A stretch of 64,000 nt of DNA from Panulirus ornatus. Lineage: Eukaryota > Arthropoda > Malacostraca > Decapoda > Palinuridae. The position numbers and the translations under genes were made by a program. Within the stretch, counting starts at the first letter, position 1. Every line of letters begins with the position of its first letter. Positions 42,240 through 52,545 of this stretch are shown here, piece by piece. The notes under the pieces were generated by a model that did no database searches, was not told the DNA's origin, and saw only the letters and a list, made by a program, of their open reading frames with translations. The stretch is from NCBI RefSeq assembly GCF_036320965.1, contig NC_092231.1, positions 26,634,394 through 26,698,393 on the forward strand, in the 5' to 3' direction.

Positions 42240-43610
42240 CATTTGAAAACTTGCCATCTTAATACCAGTCTTACAACCCTTTAGACCACCCAGTTCCCCC
42301 TGATACTGCCTTATATTACTTCTTCCTCAGTATCCAAACTGTGAAAAAGATCCACAATGCAGTCAGACGAAGCATCCCTCTCTCATCCTCACTTTGCAGG
42401 TACTCTACACACTGGCCTTACAAAACATATCCTAGGTGGATTCAACCAACCACAATCCCCCTTCCACACATTCTTAGTGGCGATAGACCTCAACAAAGTC
42501 TGATACTGTCCCGGACATCCTCACACACAACATTTACGAAAAGTGGTTGGCCATTTCTTGGCTGGCCACAGTGCCAGAGTCACTCACAGGAAGCAGTTTT
42601 TTCCAACTTTCTATAATTTACTCTTGTATGACATCCCATTACTTCAGTCAAACTTCAGCATGAAGGTCTTTTCATATGCGGATGACCTCACAAGCATATC
42701 ACAATATCCTGACACCACAATAGCAACATCAAGCATGAAGCTTTGCTTTACGCTGCTAGAATTATGGCTAACCAGAAGAGAATGTGTGTATCCCCACTGA
42801 CGTCTTTAGTGACTTGTAATCCCAGACAGACACAAATCCAGCTCATACCCTCCAGTCACTTTGAATAGACAATCATTCCCTTAAAAAAAAACCAGCATAC
42901 TAGTCATAACACATGACACATAGTATTCACTCTCCATGAGTAACATCAGCACAAAAGCAACACAACTGAATTCCTCCGAACACTAATTGGCACCAGATTA
43001 AACAGGAATAAGAATCTGTCACCATCCTCTACAAACATTTCAAATGCTTCACTTTGAACTGTGCCTCTCCTGTCTGGTCTTCCACCTTCTCAAAAGCAAT
43101 TTGAACAAAGGTGCAAACCACCAAATATTGTAATCAGAGCAATCACTGCCTGCCTAGCAACCACAGACACTCGGCACTTTCTGAAAGAAAGAAAGATCTT
43201 CTCATTACATTCCTACCTTAACATGCTTGGCAGTCATTAAACCACTCCACAACTAACCACCAACCCCCAAGTAGAATTAAAAAGCTTACCCCTGCTTCAT
43301 ACTACAGTAACGTCTACTCACATATCTTCTCACCCCAACATTTATGACAAACAAAACACGCACAATGAAATACCTTGACAAGCACTAAACAACAGACTTT
43401 CCAACTCAGACTTAAACTCGTCTTCCGGACATATACCCATCAGAAACCACACCCCCCGAAACAAAAGCAAGTCAGACATTTTCCCATCTGTGCTCCAAAT
43501 AGCATCCCTCACTGCAACAGTGCAAACACTATTTCAACATATCCCTTATCACTTCATGACTATATTGCAAATACCATAAAGAAATCACTGAGCACTCATT
43601 ACTTGTTTGC
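42240..43610 (+). mobile_element. Second Jockey-like LINE relic, RT and C-terminus
   Basis: Plus-strand frames give an AIDLNKV-like motif A near 42490, KWLAIFLAG-type sequence (read VGHFLAGHSARVTHRKQFFP), then NLLLYDIPLLQSNFSMKVFS with YADDLTSISQYPDT (motif C). A C-terminal tail follows with frame breaks. This is a different subfamily from the CR1/L2-like relic next to it. Confidence 0.75.
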
Positions 43611-43635
43611 CATGTACTCTCTTTATTATTATCTA

Positions 43636-43725
43636 TTTGACATAATTGATCGCCACCTCCCACATCAGTGAGGTAGCTCCAGGAGACAGACAAACAATGG
43701 CCCATCCACTCATATACACATAAAT
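43636..43725 (-). mobile_element. RTE-like LINE copy Y, 3' terminal piece
   Basis: Minus-strand 3' end of a long-form copy (read on plus: ATCGCCACCTCCCACATC, GTGAGGTAGCTCCAGGAG, ATGGCCCATCCACTC). It is interrupted at 43725 by copy X and continues at 44747. Confidence 0.85.
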
Positions 43726-44746
43726 TTTATCATACTTAATCGCCGTCTCCCGCGTTAGCGAGGTAGCGCAAGGAAACAGATGAGGAATGGCCCAACCCAC
43801 CCACATACACTTGTATATACATAAACACCCACACACGCACATAAACATACGTATACATTTCAACATATACATACACATACATATACATATTCATACTTGC
43901 TGCCTTCATCCATTTCCGTTGCCACTGTGCCACACATGAAATAGCACCCCCCCCTCCAGTGAGGTAGCACCAGGAGCATACAAAAATAAAGGCCACATTT
44001 GTTCGCACTAAGTCTCTAGCTATCATGTGTGATGCACCGAAACCGCAGCTCCCTTTCCACATCCAGGCCCCACAGCCCTTTCCATGCTTTACCCCAAACA
44101 CTTCACATGCCTTTATTCAATCCGTTGACAGCACGTCCACCCAGGCATACCACAGGGTTCAAGTTCGATCCACTTCTTGCACGCCTTTCACCCTCCTATT
44201 TGTTCAGGTGCCGATCCCGCAAAATCTTTTTCACTCCATTCTTCCACCTTCAATTTGGTCTCCCACTTCTCCTTCCCTCCACCTCTGACACATATATCCT
44301 CTTTGTCAATCTTTCCTCACTCATTCTCTCCATGTGTCTGTACCATTTCAACACACCCTCTTCTGCTCTCTCAACTACACTTTTTATTACCACACGTCTC
44401 TCTTACCTTTTCATTACTTACTCGATCAAACCACCCCACACCACATATTGTCTTCAAACATTTCATTTCTAACACATCCGCTCTCATCTTTACAACTCTG
44501 TCTACAGCTCATGCTTCGCAACCACATAACATTGTTGGAACCACCATTCCTTCAAACATACTCATTTTTGCTCTCCAAGATGACGTTCTCGCCTTCCACA
44601 CATTCGTCAATGCTCCCAGAACCTTCGCCCCCTCCCCCACCCTGTGACTCAATTCCGCTTCCATGGTTCCATCCGCTGCTAAGTCCACTCCCGAATATCT
44701 AAAACATCTCATTTCCTCCAGTTTTTCTCCATTCAGACTTACCTCC
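43726..44746 (-). mobile_element. RTE-like LINE copy X inserted in the 3' UTR of copy Y
   Basis: A minus-strand fragment: RT C-terminal part from WEVSLNGEKLEEMRCFRYSG (about 44750-44690) to the end near 44170, then long 3' UTR to about 43735. It is flanked by CATATAYACATAAAT at 43711-43725 and 44747-44761 (14 of 15 identical), a likely target-site duplication lying within the TA-rich part of copy Y's UTR. The coding part has several frame breaks. Confidence 0.85.
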
Positions 44747-45424
44747 CATATATACATAAATGCCCATACATAACATATACATACACACATATACATATAT
44801 ACACGTATTCCTACTCGCTTGCCTTCATCCATTCCTGGCACTACCCCGCCCCACAGGAAACAGCATCACTACCCTCTGCTTCAGCAAGGTAGCATCAGGA
44901 AAACAGACAAAAAAGACCACATTCGTTCACACTCTGTCTCTAGCTGTCATGTGTAATGCACCAAAACCACAGCTTCCTATGCACATCAAGGCCCCACAGA
45001 CCTCTCCATGGTTTACCCCAGACGTTTCACATTCCCTAGTTTAGTCCATTGACAGCATATCGACCCCGGTATACCACCTCGTTCCAATTCACTCCTATTC
45101 CTTGCATGCCTCTCACCCTCCTGTATGTTCAGGCCCCGATCACTCAAAATCTTTTTCACTCTATCCTTCCACCTCCAATTTGGTCTCCCGCTTCTTGGTC
45201 CCTCCACTTCTGACATATATATCCTCTTTGTCAGTCTTTCCTCACTCATTTTCTCCATATGTCCAAACCACTTCAACACACCCTCTTCTGCTCTCTCTCA
45301 ACCTCACTTTATATTTCCACGCATCTTTCTTACCCTTTCATTACTTACTCGATCAAACCACCTCACACCACATGTTGTCCTCAAACATTTTATTTCCAAC
45401 ACATCCACCCTCCTCTTCACAACC

Positions 45425-45456
45425 CATGCCTCCCTCCCTCCCTCCCTCCCTCCCTT
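45425..45456. repeat. (CCCT)n microsatellite at an internal-deletion junction
   Basis: About seven CCCT units lie exactly where copy Y loses its reverse transcriptase core. Confidence 0.95.
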
Positions 45457-46188
45457 TGCCCCTTTCACCGATGTTTCCATTTGTTCTCTTTACTTACAGA
45501 CATTATTTACCTCCTTCCAAAACATCTTTTTATTCTCTCTAAAATCTAATGATACTCTTTCAACCCACTCTCGTTTGCCCTCTTTTTCAACCCCTACACC
45601 TGCCGCTTTCTTCTATACATCTCCCAGTCATTCGCACTCCTTCCTTGTAAGTATCCTCCAAACGCCTTTCTTATCTCTTTCACTAACAACTGTACTTCAT
45701 CCTACCACTCACTTCCCTTTCTAATCTGCCCACTTCCCACCTTTCTCATGCCACATGCATCTTTTGCACATGCCATCACTGCTTCTCTAAATACCTCCCA
45801 TTCCTTACCCACTTCCCTAACGTCATTTGCGCTCACATTTTGCCATTCTGATATCAATCATTCCAGGTACTTCCTTACACAAGTGTCCTTTCCAATTTCA
45901 TTGACTCTCACCACTTTCTTCTACCCTACAATATCCCTTCGTTTTTTATAATCTCTACAAACCTTCACCTTCGCCTCATCAAGTTATCGGTCAGACATCC
46001 CTCCAGCTGCCCCTCTCAGCACATTTACTTCCAAAAGTCTCTTTTACACGCCTATCAATTAACGCATAATCCAATAATGCCCTTTGACCATCTCTCCTAC
46101 TCACATACGTATGCTTGGAAAGGATCACAATTTTGCGCGTGATCAAGATATTCCTATGAGTCCACGGGGAAAATGAAACACGAAAAGT

Positions 46189-46229
46189 TCCCAAGTGCAC
46201 TTTCGTGTAATAATCACATCATCAGGGGA
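46189..46229 (-). ncRNA. Hammerhead-ribozyme-like motif, Penelope left arm
   Basis: Minus-strand order: UCCC (stem I), CUGAUGA (46225-46219), a small stem II with GUG/CAC, GAAA (46204-46201), palindromic AGUGCACU (stem III), U17, then GGGA closing stem I. All core residues fit the hammerhead consensus. Stem III has no loop in a monomer, so pairing between two copies is more likely. One extra U precedes stem II. Confidence 0.7.
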
Positions 46230-46370
46230 GACACAAGAGAGAAATATAACAGTCAGTTGATATACATCGAAGCTAGGACGCCATTTGGTAAACATGTATT
46301 TACCAAATGGCGTCCTAGCTTCGTCTCTTCGATGTATATCAACTGAGTGTTTTATTTCTCTCTTGTGTCT

Positions 46371-46410
46371 CCCCTGAAGATGTGATTATTACAAGAAAGT
46401 GCACTGAGAA
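46371..46410 (+). ncRNA. Degenerate hammerhead-like motif, Penelope right arm
   Basis: CUGAAGA (46374-46380) and GAAA (46395-46398) are kept, but the base after AGUGCACU is G, which is not allowed at the cleavage position. The closing GGGA is lost. It is probably inactive. Confidence 0.55.
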
Positions 46411-47094
46411 ACTTTTCGTGTTTCATTTTCCCCGTGGACTCAGAGGAATACGTATGCTTATGTAATATCTCTTTTTTAACCTGGTATTCCCAATAACCAG
46501 TCTTTTATCAGCACATAAGTCCATAAGCTCTTTCCATTTCCATTTACAACACTGAATACCCCATGTACACCAATTATACTCTCAACTGCCACATTACTCA
46601 CCTTCGCATTTAAACCACTCATCACTACTACATGGTCTCGTGCACCAATGCTGCTGACACAGTCACTCAGTTGCTCCGAAAATGCCTCATGATGTTTCTT
46701 CTCATGGACAGGTGCATAAGCACCAATAATCACCCATCTCTCTCCCTCCACTTTCAGTGTTATCCACATCAATCAAGAATTTCTTACACTCTTTCACACA
46801 CTTCCACAACTGCTAAGGAGTAGTGCTCCTTTTTCCTTTGTTCTCGTCCTTTCATCAGCCCCTGACTTTACTCTCTAGACTTTTCCAAACCATTCTTCTC
46901 CTTTACCCTAGAGCTATGTTTCACTTCAAGCCAGAACTTTCAGGTTTCTTTCCTCAAACATACTACCTATCTCTATATAGATGCATATACAACATCACAA
47001 TACTTTATAACATGTTATCCTGACCGGTAAACGTGGCCAGCCAACTTAGTGCTGCAGAAGGAACCTTATTATCATAGAAGGGACCTAATATCTA

Positions 47095-47095
<1 letters not shown>

Positions 47096-47141
<46 letters not shown>
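47096..47141. repeat. (TA)n microsatellite at LINE copy 9 5' end
   Basis: The TA run ends at the first base of the truncated LINE. Confidence 0.97.
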
Positions 47142-47144
<3 letters not shown>

Positions 47145-48410
47145 AGAGTTGATAGAGATGCTCTGTGGAAGGTATTAAGAATATATGGTGTGGGAGGCAA
47201 GTTGTTAGAAGCAGTGAAAAGTTTTTATCGAGGATGTAAGGCATGTGTACGTGTAGGAAGAGAGGAAAGTGATTGGTTCTCAGTGAATGTAGGTTTGCGG
47301 CAGGGGTGTGTGATGTCTCCATGGTTGTTTAATTTGTTTATGGATGGGGTTGTTAGGGAGGTGAATGCAAGAGTTTTGGAAAGAGGGGCAAGTATGAAGT
47401 CTGTTGGGGATGAGAGAGCTTGGGAAGTGAGTCAGTTGTTGTTCGCTGATGATACAGCGCTGGTGGCTGATTCATGTGAGAAACTGCAGAAGCTGGTGAC
47501 TGAGTTTGGTAAAGTGTGTGAAAGAAGAAAGTTAAAAGTAAATGTGAATAAGAGCAAGGTTATTAGGTACAGTAGGGTTGAGGGTCAAGTCAATTGGGAG
47601 GTGAGTTTGAATGGAGAAAAACTGGAGGAAGTAAAGTGTTTTAGATATCAGGGAGTGGATCTGACAGCGGATGGAACCATGGAAGCGGAAGTGGATCATA
47701 GGGTGGGGGAGGGGGCGAAAATTCTGGGAGCCTTGAAGAATGTGTGGAAGTCGAGAACATTATCTCGGAAAGCAAAAATGGGTATGTTTGAAGGAATAGT
47801 GGTTCCAACAATGTTGTATGGTTGCGAGGCGTGGGCTATGGATAGAGTTGTGCGCAGGAGGATGGATGTGCTGGAAATGAGATGTTTGAGGACAATGTGT
47901 GGTGTGAGGTGGTTCGATCGAGTAAGTAACGTAAGGGTAAGAGAGATGTGTGGAAATAAAAAGAGCGTGGTTGAGAGAGCAGAAGAGGGTGTTTTGAAAT
48001 GGTTTGGGCACATGGAGAGAATGAGTGAGGAAAGATTGACCAAGAGGATATATGTGTCGGAGGTGGAGGGAACGAGGAGAAGAGGGAGACCAAATTGGAG
48101 GTGGAAAGATGGAGTGAAAAAGATTTTGTGTGATCGGGGCCTGAACATGCAGGAGGGTGAAAGGAGGGCAAGGAATAGAGTGAATTGGAGCGATGTGGTA
48201 TACCGGGGTTGACGTGCTGTCAGTGGATTGAGTCAAGGCATGTGAAGCGTCTGGGGTTAACCATGGAAAGCTATGTAGGTATGTATATTTGCGTGTATGG
48301 ACGTATGTATATACATGTGTATGGGGGTGGGTTGGGCCATTTCTTTCGTCTGTTTCCTTGCGCTACCTCGCAAACGCGGGAGACAGCGACAAAGCAAAAA
48401 AAAAAAAAAG

Positions 48411-48420
<10 letters not shown>
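47142..48420 (+). mobile_element. Young RTE-like LINE copy 9 (5'-truncated, RT frame open)
   Basis: It starts inside motif A at YDRVDRDALWKVL and stays open to the stop at 48212 (VNWSDVVYRG). It keeps motif B, FADDTALVAD, LYGCEAW and [15 protein letters not shown] is intact although SGRP is RGRP here. The short 3' UTR ends in GACAGCGACAAAGC, then an A-rich tail with one G, then (TA)n. It is nearly identical to copies 1, 4 and 6. Confidence 0.94.
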
Positions 48421-48439
<19 letters not shown>

Positions 48440-48441
<2 letters not shown>

Positions 48442-48677
48442 TATACGTAATCGCTGTCTCTTGCGTCAGTGAGGTAGTGCAAGGACACAGACGAGGAATG
48501 GCCCAAACCACCCACATACACATTTATATACATAAACGCCCACACACACACACATAATCATACATATACAATTAAACGTATTCATACATATACATACTTA
48601 CACATGTACATATTCGTACTTGCTACCTTCATCCATTCTCGTCGTGACCCCGCCACACATGAAATAGCACTCACACA

Positions 48678-48733
<56 letters not shown>

Positions 48734-49373
48734 GAGGTGGCACCAGGAAAAGACAACAAACGGACACATTCGTTCACACTCAGTCTCCTGCTGTTATATG
48801 TAATGCACCGAAACCACAGCTCCCTATATACATCCAGGCCCCACAAACCTTTCCATGGTTTACCCCAGATGTTTCACATGCTCTGGTTCAGTCCATTGAT
48901 AGCACGTCGGGCCAGGTTTACCCCATCGTTCCAGTTCACTCTATTCCTTGCATGCCTTTCACCCTCCTGTATGTTCAGGCCCCGATTACTTAAAATCTTT
49001 TCCACTCCATCCTTCCACCTCCAATTTGATCTCTCGCTTCTCTTTTTCCCCTCCACCTCTGACACATATATCCTCTTTGTCAATCTTTCCTCACTCATAC
49101 TTTCCCTCTTCTGCTCTCTGAACCGTACTCTTTTTATTACCACACATCTCTCTAATCCTTTCATTACTTACTCTATCATACCACCTCACCACATAGTGTC
49201 CTTAAACATTTCATTTCCAGCACACCCACCCTCCTCTTTACAACCCTATCTATAGCCCATGCCTCCCAACCATATAACATTGTTGGAACCACAATTCCTT
49301 CATACTCATTTTTGCTCCGAGATAACGTTCTCACCTTCCACACATTCTTCAACGCTAACAGAGCCCTCGCCCA
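48440..49373 (-). mobile_element. RTE-like LINE fragment with long 3' UTR
   Basis: Minus strand: RT C-terminal pieces from about 49370 to 48930 ([20 protein letters not shown] is readable near 49100), then UTR to 48440. A (CA)n run replaces part of the UTR. The likely target-site duplication is ATATATATYAATTATAC at its two ends (about 48430-48446 and 49373-49389, one mismatch). Confidence 0.82.
48665..48731. repeat. (CA)n microsatellite
   Basis: About 65 bp of CA within a LINE 3' UTR. Confidence 0.96.
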
Positions 49374-49384
49374 TATATATCAAT

Positions 49385-50625
49385 TATACTTTGTCGCTGT
49401 CTCCCGTGCTAGCGAGATAGCGCAATGAAACAGACGAAAGAATGGCCCAACCCACCCACATATACATGTATATACATACACGTCCACACACGCACATATA
49501 CATACCTATACATCTCAACTTATACATACATATACACACACAGACATATACATGTATACTCATGTGCATAATTTATACTGTCTGCCCTTATTCATTCCCG
49601 TTGCCACCCCACCACACATGAAATGCAACCCCCCCCCCCCCCCCCCCCCCCCCCGCATGTGCGCGAGGTAGCGCTAAGAAAAGACAACAAAGGCCACATT
49701 CGTTCACACTCAGTCTCTAGCTGTCATATATAATGCACCGAAACCACAGCTCCCTTTCCACATCCAGGCCCCACAAAACTTTCCATGGTTTACGTAAACC
49801 CCCAGACGCTTCACATGCCCTGGTTCAATCCATTGACAGCACGTCGACTCCGGTATACCGCATCGTTCCAATTCACTCTATTCCTTGCACGCCTTTCACC
49901 TTCCTCTACCACTTCTGAAACCACAATGCTTTTCCCCAGTCTGATGCTCTGTACATGCCATCACCCTCTCAATCAATACCCCTCCCATATAATTTCCCAG
50001 GAATCCTCAACAAACTTATACCTCTGTAATTTGAGCACTCACATTTATCCCCTTTGCCTTTGTACAATGGCACTATGCAAGCATTCCGCCAATACTCAGA
50101 CCCTCACCATGAGTCATACATACTTTACATAAACTTACCAACCAGTCAACAATACAGTCACCCCCTTTTTTTTAATAAATTCCACTGCAATACCATCCAA
50201 ACCCGCTGCCTTGCCGGCTTTCATCTTCGGCAAAGCGTTTTCTACCTCTTCTCTGTTTACCAAATCATTCTCCCTAACCCTCTCACTTTGCACACCACCT
50301 CGACCAAAACACCCTATATCTGCCACTCAATCATCAAACACATTCAACAAACCTTCAAAATACTTACTCCATCTCCTTCTCACATCACCACTACTTGTTA
50401 TAACCTCCCCATTAGCCCCCTTCACTGATGTTCCCATTTGTTCCCTTGTCTTACGTACTTTATTTACCTCCTTCCAAAACATCTTTTTATTATCTCTGAA
50501 ATTTAATGATACTCTTTCACCCCAGCTCTCATTTGCCCTCTTTTTCACCTCTTGCACCTTTCTCTTGACCTCCTGCCTCTTTCTTTTATACATCTCCCAC
50601 TCATTTGCATTATTTCCCTGAGGAC
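49385..50625 (-). mobile_element. RTE-like LINE copy lacking the RT core
   Basis: Minus strand: linker (GNNANEWEMYKRKRQEVKRK near 50600) and RT N-terminus ([15 protein letters not shown] near 50190, CGFRSGRG near 49910). This is joined directly to the last codons ([12 protein letters not shown], near 49890) and long 3' UTR to 49390. About 1.1 kb of RT is missing. A C run at 49629-49654 lies in the UTR. Confidence 0.87.
49629..49654. repeat. Poly-C run in LINE 3' UTR
   Basis: About 26 C in a place where other copies have a short C-rich segment (compare 57345-57370 and 12470-12483). Its length may be unreliable. Confidence 0.9.
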
Positions 50626-52545
50626 AGGGGAGAAAGAACACTTCCAACGTATTCCCCACGTGTCGTAGAAGGCGACTAAAGGGGTTGGGATCGGGAGTCT
50701 GGAAACCCCCCTCCTTATATTCATATTTCTAAAAGGGGAAACAGAAGGAGTCATGCGGGGATTGCTCCTCCTCTTCGAAGGCTCAGACTGGGGTATCTGA
50801 ATGTGTGTGGATGTAACCAAGATGAGAAAATAGGAGAAATAGGTAGTATGTTTCAGGAAAGGAACCTGGATGTTTTGGCTTTGAGTGAAACGAAGCTCTA
50901 CGGTAAAGGGGAAGAGTGGTTTGGGAATGTCTTAGGAGTAAAGTCAGGGGTTGTAAGAGGACAAGAGCAAAGGAAGGAGTAGCACTCCTCCCGAAGCAAG
51001 AGTTGTAGGAATATGTGATGGAGTGTAAGAAAGTAAACTCTAGATTGATGTGGGTAAAATTGAAAGTGGATGGAAAGAGATGAGTGATTATTGGTGCCTA
51101 TACACCTCGTCATGAGAAGGAAGATCATGAGGCAAGTTTTTTGGGAGCAGCTGAGTGAGTGTGTTAGCAGCTTTGATGCGCGACACCAGGTTAAAGTGAT
51201 GGGGATTTGAATGCAAAGGTAGTAATGTAGTTAAGGATATGACTGGTGTCCATGGGGTGTTCAGTGTTGTAAATGGAAATGGTGAAGAACTTGCGGATTT
51301 GTGTGCTGTAAAAGGACTGGTGATTGGGAATACCTGGTTTCAAAAGAGAGATATACATTAGTATACGTATGTAAGTAGAAGAGATGGCCAGAATGCGTTA
51401 TTGGATTACACGTTAATTGATAGGTGTGTCAAAGAAGGACTTTTGGATGTTAATATGCTGAGAGGGGGCAGCTGGAGGGATGTCTGAAAACTGTCTTGTG
51501 GAGGCGAAGGTGAAGATTTGTAGAGGTTTTCAGAAAAGAAGAGAATGTTAGGAATAAGAGAGTGGTGAGAGTAAGTGAGCTCGAAAAGTAAACGTGAGAG
51601 GAAGTACCTGGAGATATTGAGTGCAGAATGCCAAATGTGAGAGCAAATGAGATCAGGGGAGTGGGGGAGGAATGGGATGATTTTAGGGAAGCAGTGATGG
51701 CTTGTGCAAAAGATGCATGTGGCATGAGAAAGGTTGGAGGTGGGCAGATTAGAAAGGGTAGTGAGTAGTGGGATGAAGTAATAAGATTGTTAGTGAAAGA
51801 GAAGAGGGAGGCGTTTGGACCATTTTTGTTGGAAGTAGTGCAACTGACAGGGAAATGTATAAAAGAAAGCAGCAGGAGGTCAAGAGAAAGGTGCAAGAAG
51901 TGAAAAAGAGGGCAAATGAGAGTTGGGGTTAGAGAGTATCATTAAACTTTAGGGAGAATGAAAAGTTGTTTTCGAAGGAGGTAAATAAAGTGCGTAAGAC
52001 AAGAGAACAAATGGGAACATCGATGAAAGGGGCAAATGGGTAGGTAATAACAGGTAGTGATGAAGTGAGGAGGAGATAGAAGGAGTATTTTGAAGGTTTG
52101 TTGAATTTGTTTGATGATAGAGTGACAGATATAGGGTGTTTTGGTTCGGGAAAATGGTTTGGTAAACAGAGAGAGGTAGTGAAAGCTTTACGGAACATGA
52201 AAGCCGGCAAGGCAGCGGGTGTGGATGGTATTGCAGTTGAACTTGTTAAAAAAACGGGGTGACTTTGTTGTTGATTGGTTGGTAAAGATATTCAGTGTAT
52301 GTATGGGTCACGGTGAAGTGCCATGGTTTGGTCACATGGAGAGAATGAGTGAGGAAAGATTGACAAAGAGGATATATGTGTCAGAGGTGGAGGGAACGAG
52401 GAGAAGTGGGAGACCAAAGTGTAGGTGGAAGGATGGAGTGAAAAAGATTTTGAGCAATCGGGGCCCGAACATACAGGATGGTGAAAGGCGTGCAAGGAAT
52501 AGAGTGAATTGGAACAATGTGGTATACCGGGGTCAACGTGCGGTG
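50626..52545 (+). mobile_element. RTE-like LINE copy A: 5' leader, endonuclease, linker, deleted RT
   Basis: It starts with the best 5' leader in the window (GGGGAGAAAGAACACTTCC, GTAGAAGGCGACTAAAGG, AAACAGAAGGAGTCATGC). The endonuclease follows (LDVLALSETKL near 50865, HGVFSVVNGNGEEL near 51260, broken by shifts), then linker (51500-52100) and the start of RT. At about 52321 it jumps from HGEVP to [19 protein letters not shown] and runs to the terminal VVYRGQR. The catalytic RT is deleted; many frameshifts. Confidence 0.87.

Larger units (their letters stand above)
46117..46447. mobile_element. Inverted dimer of a Penelope-like 3' unit with target-site duplication
   Basis: The left arm (minus orientation) and right arm (plus orientation) are near-complementary copies of the terminal unit also seen at 56750-56900 and 59970-60150. 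They meet near 46297 (CAAATGGCGTCCTAGCTTCG on the right arm). ATACGTATGCTT flanks it at 46105-46116 and 46448-46459, and the host LINE reads through when the insert is removed. Each arm holds a hammerhead-like core. No coding sequence is present. Confidence 0.88.
44747..46975 (-). mobile_element. RTE-like LINE copy Y, main part, internally deleted and carrying a Penelope insert
   Basis: Minus strand: endonuclease N-terminus (46970-46800), GERWVIIGAYAPVHEKKHHE (about 46750), then a 331-bp foreign insert (46117-46447), rest of endonuclease, linker (46000-45455) and a (CCCT)n patch. It then jumps straight to the RT C-terminus (VDVLEM region, about 45410) and long 3' UTR (45060-44762). The catalytic RT is absent. 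Frames are broken throughout. Confidence 0.85.

Noticed and set aside
45900..46460. Palindrome as a Helitron or MITE end
   Set aside because: The arms match the Penelope-like 3' unit found at 56.8 and 60.0 kb and the insert has a 12-bp duplication; no MITE-type short TSD or Helitron CTRR end.
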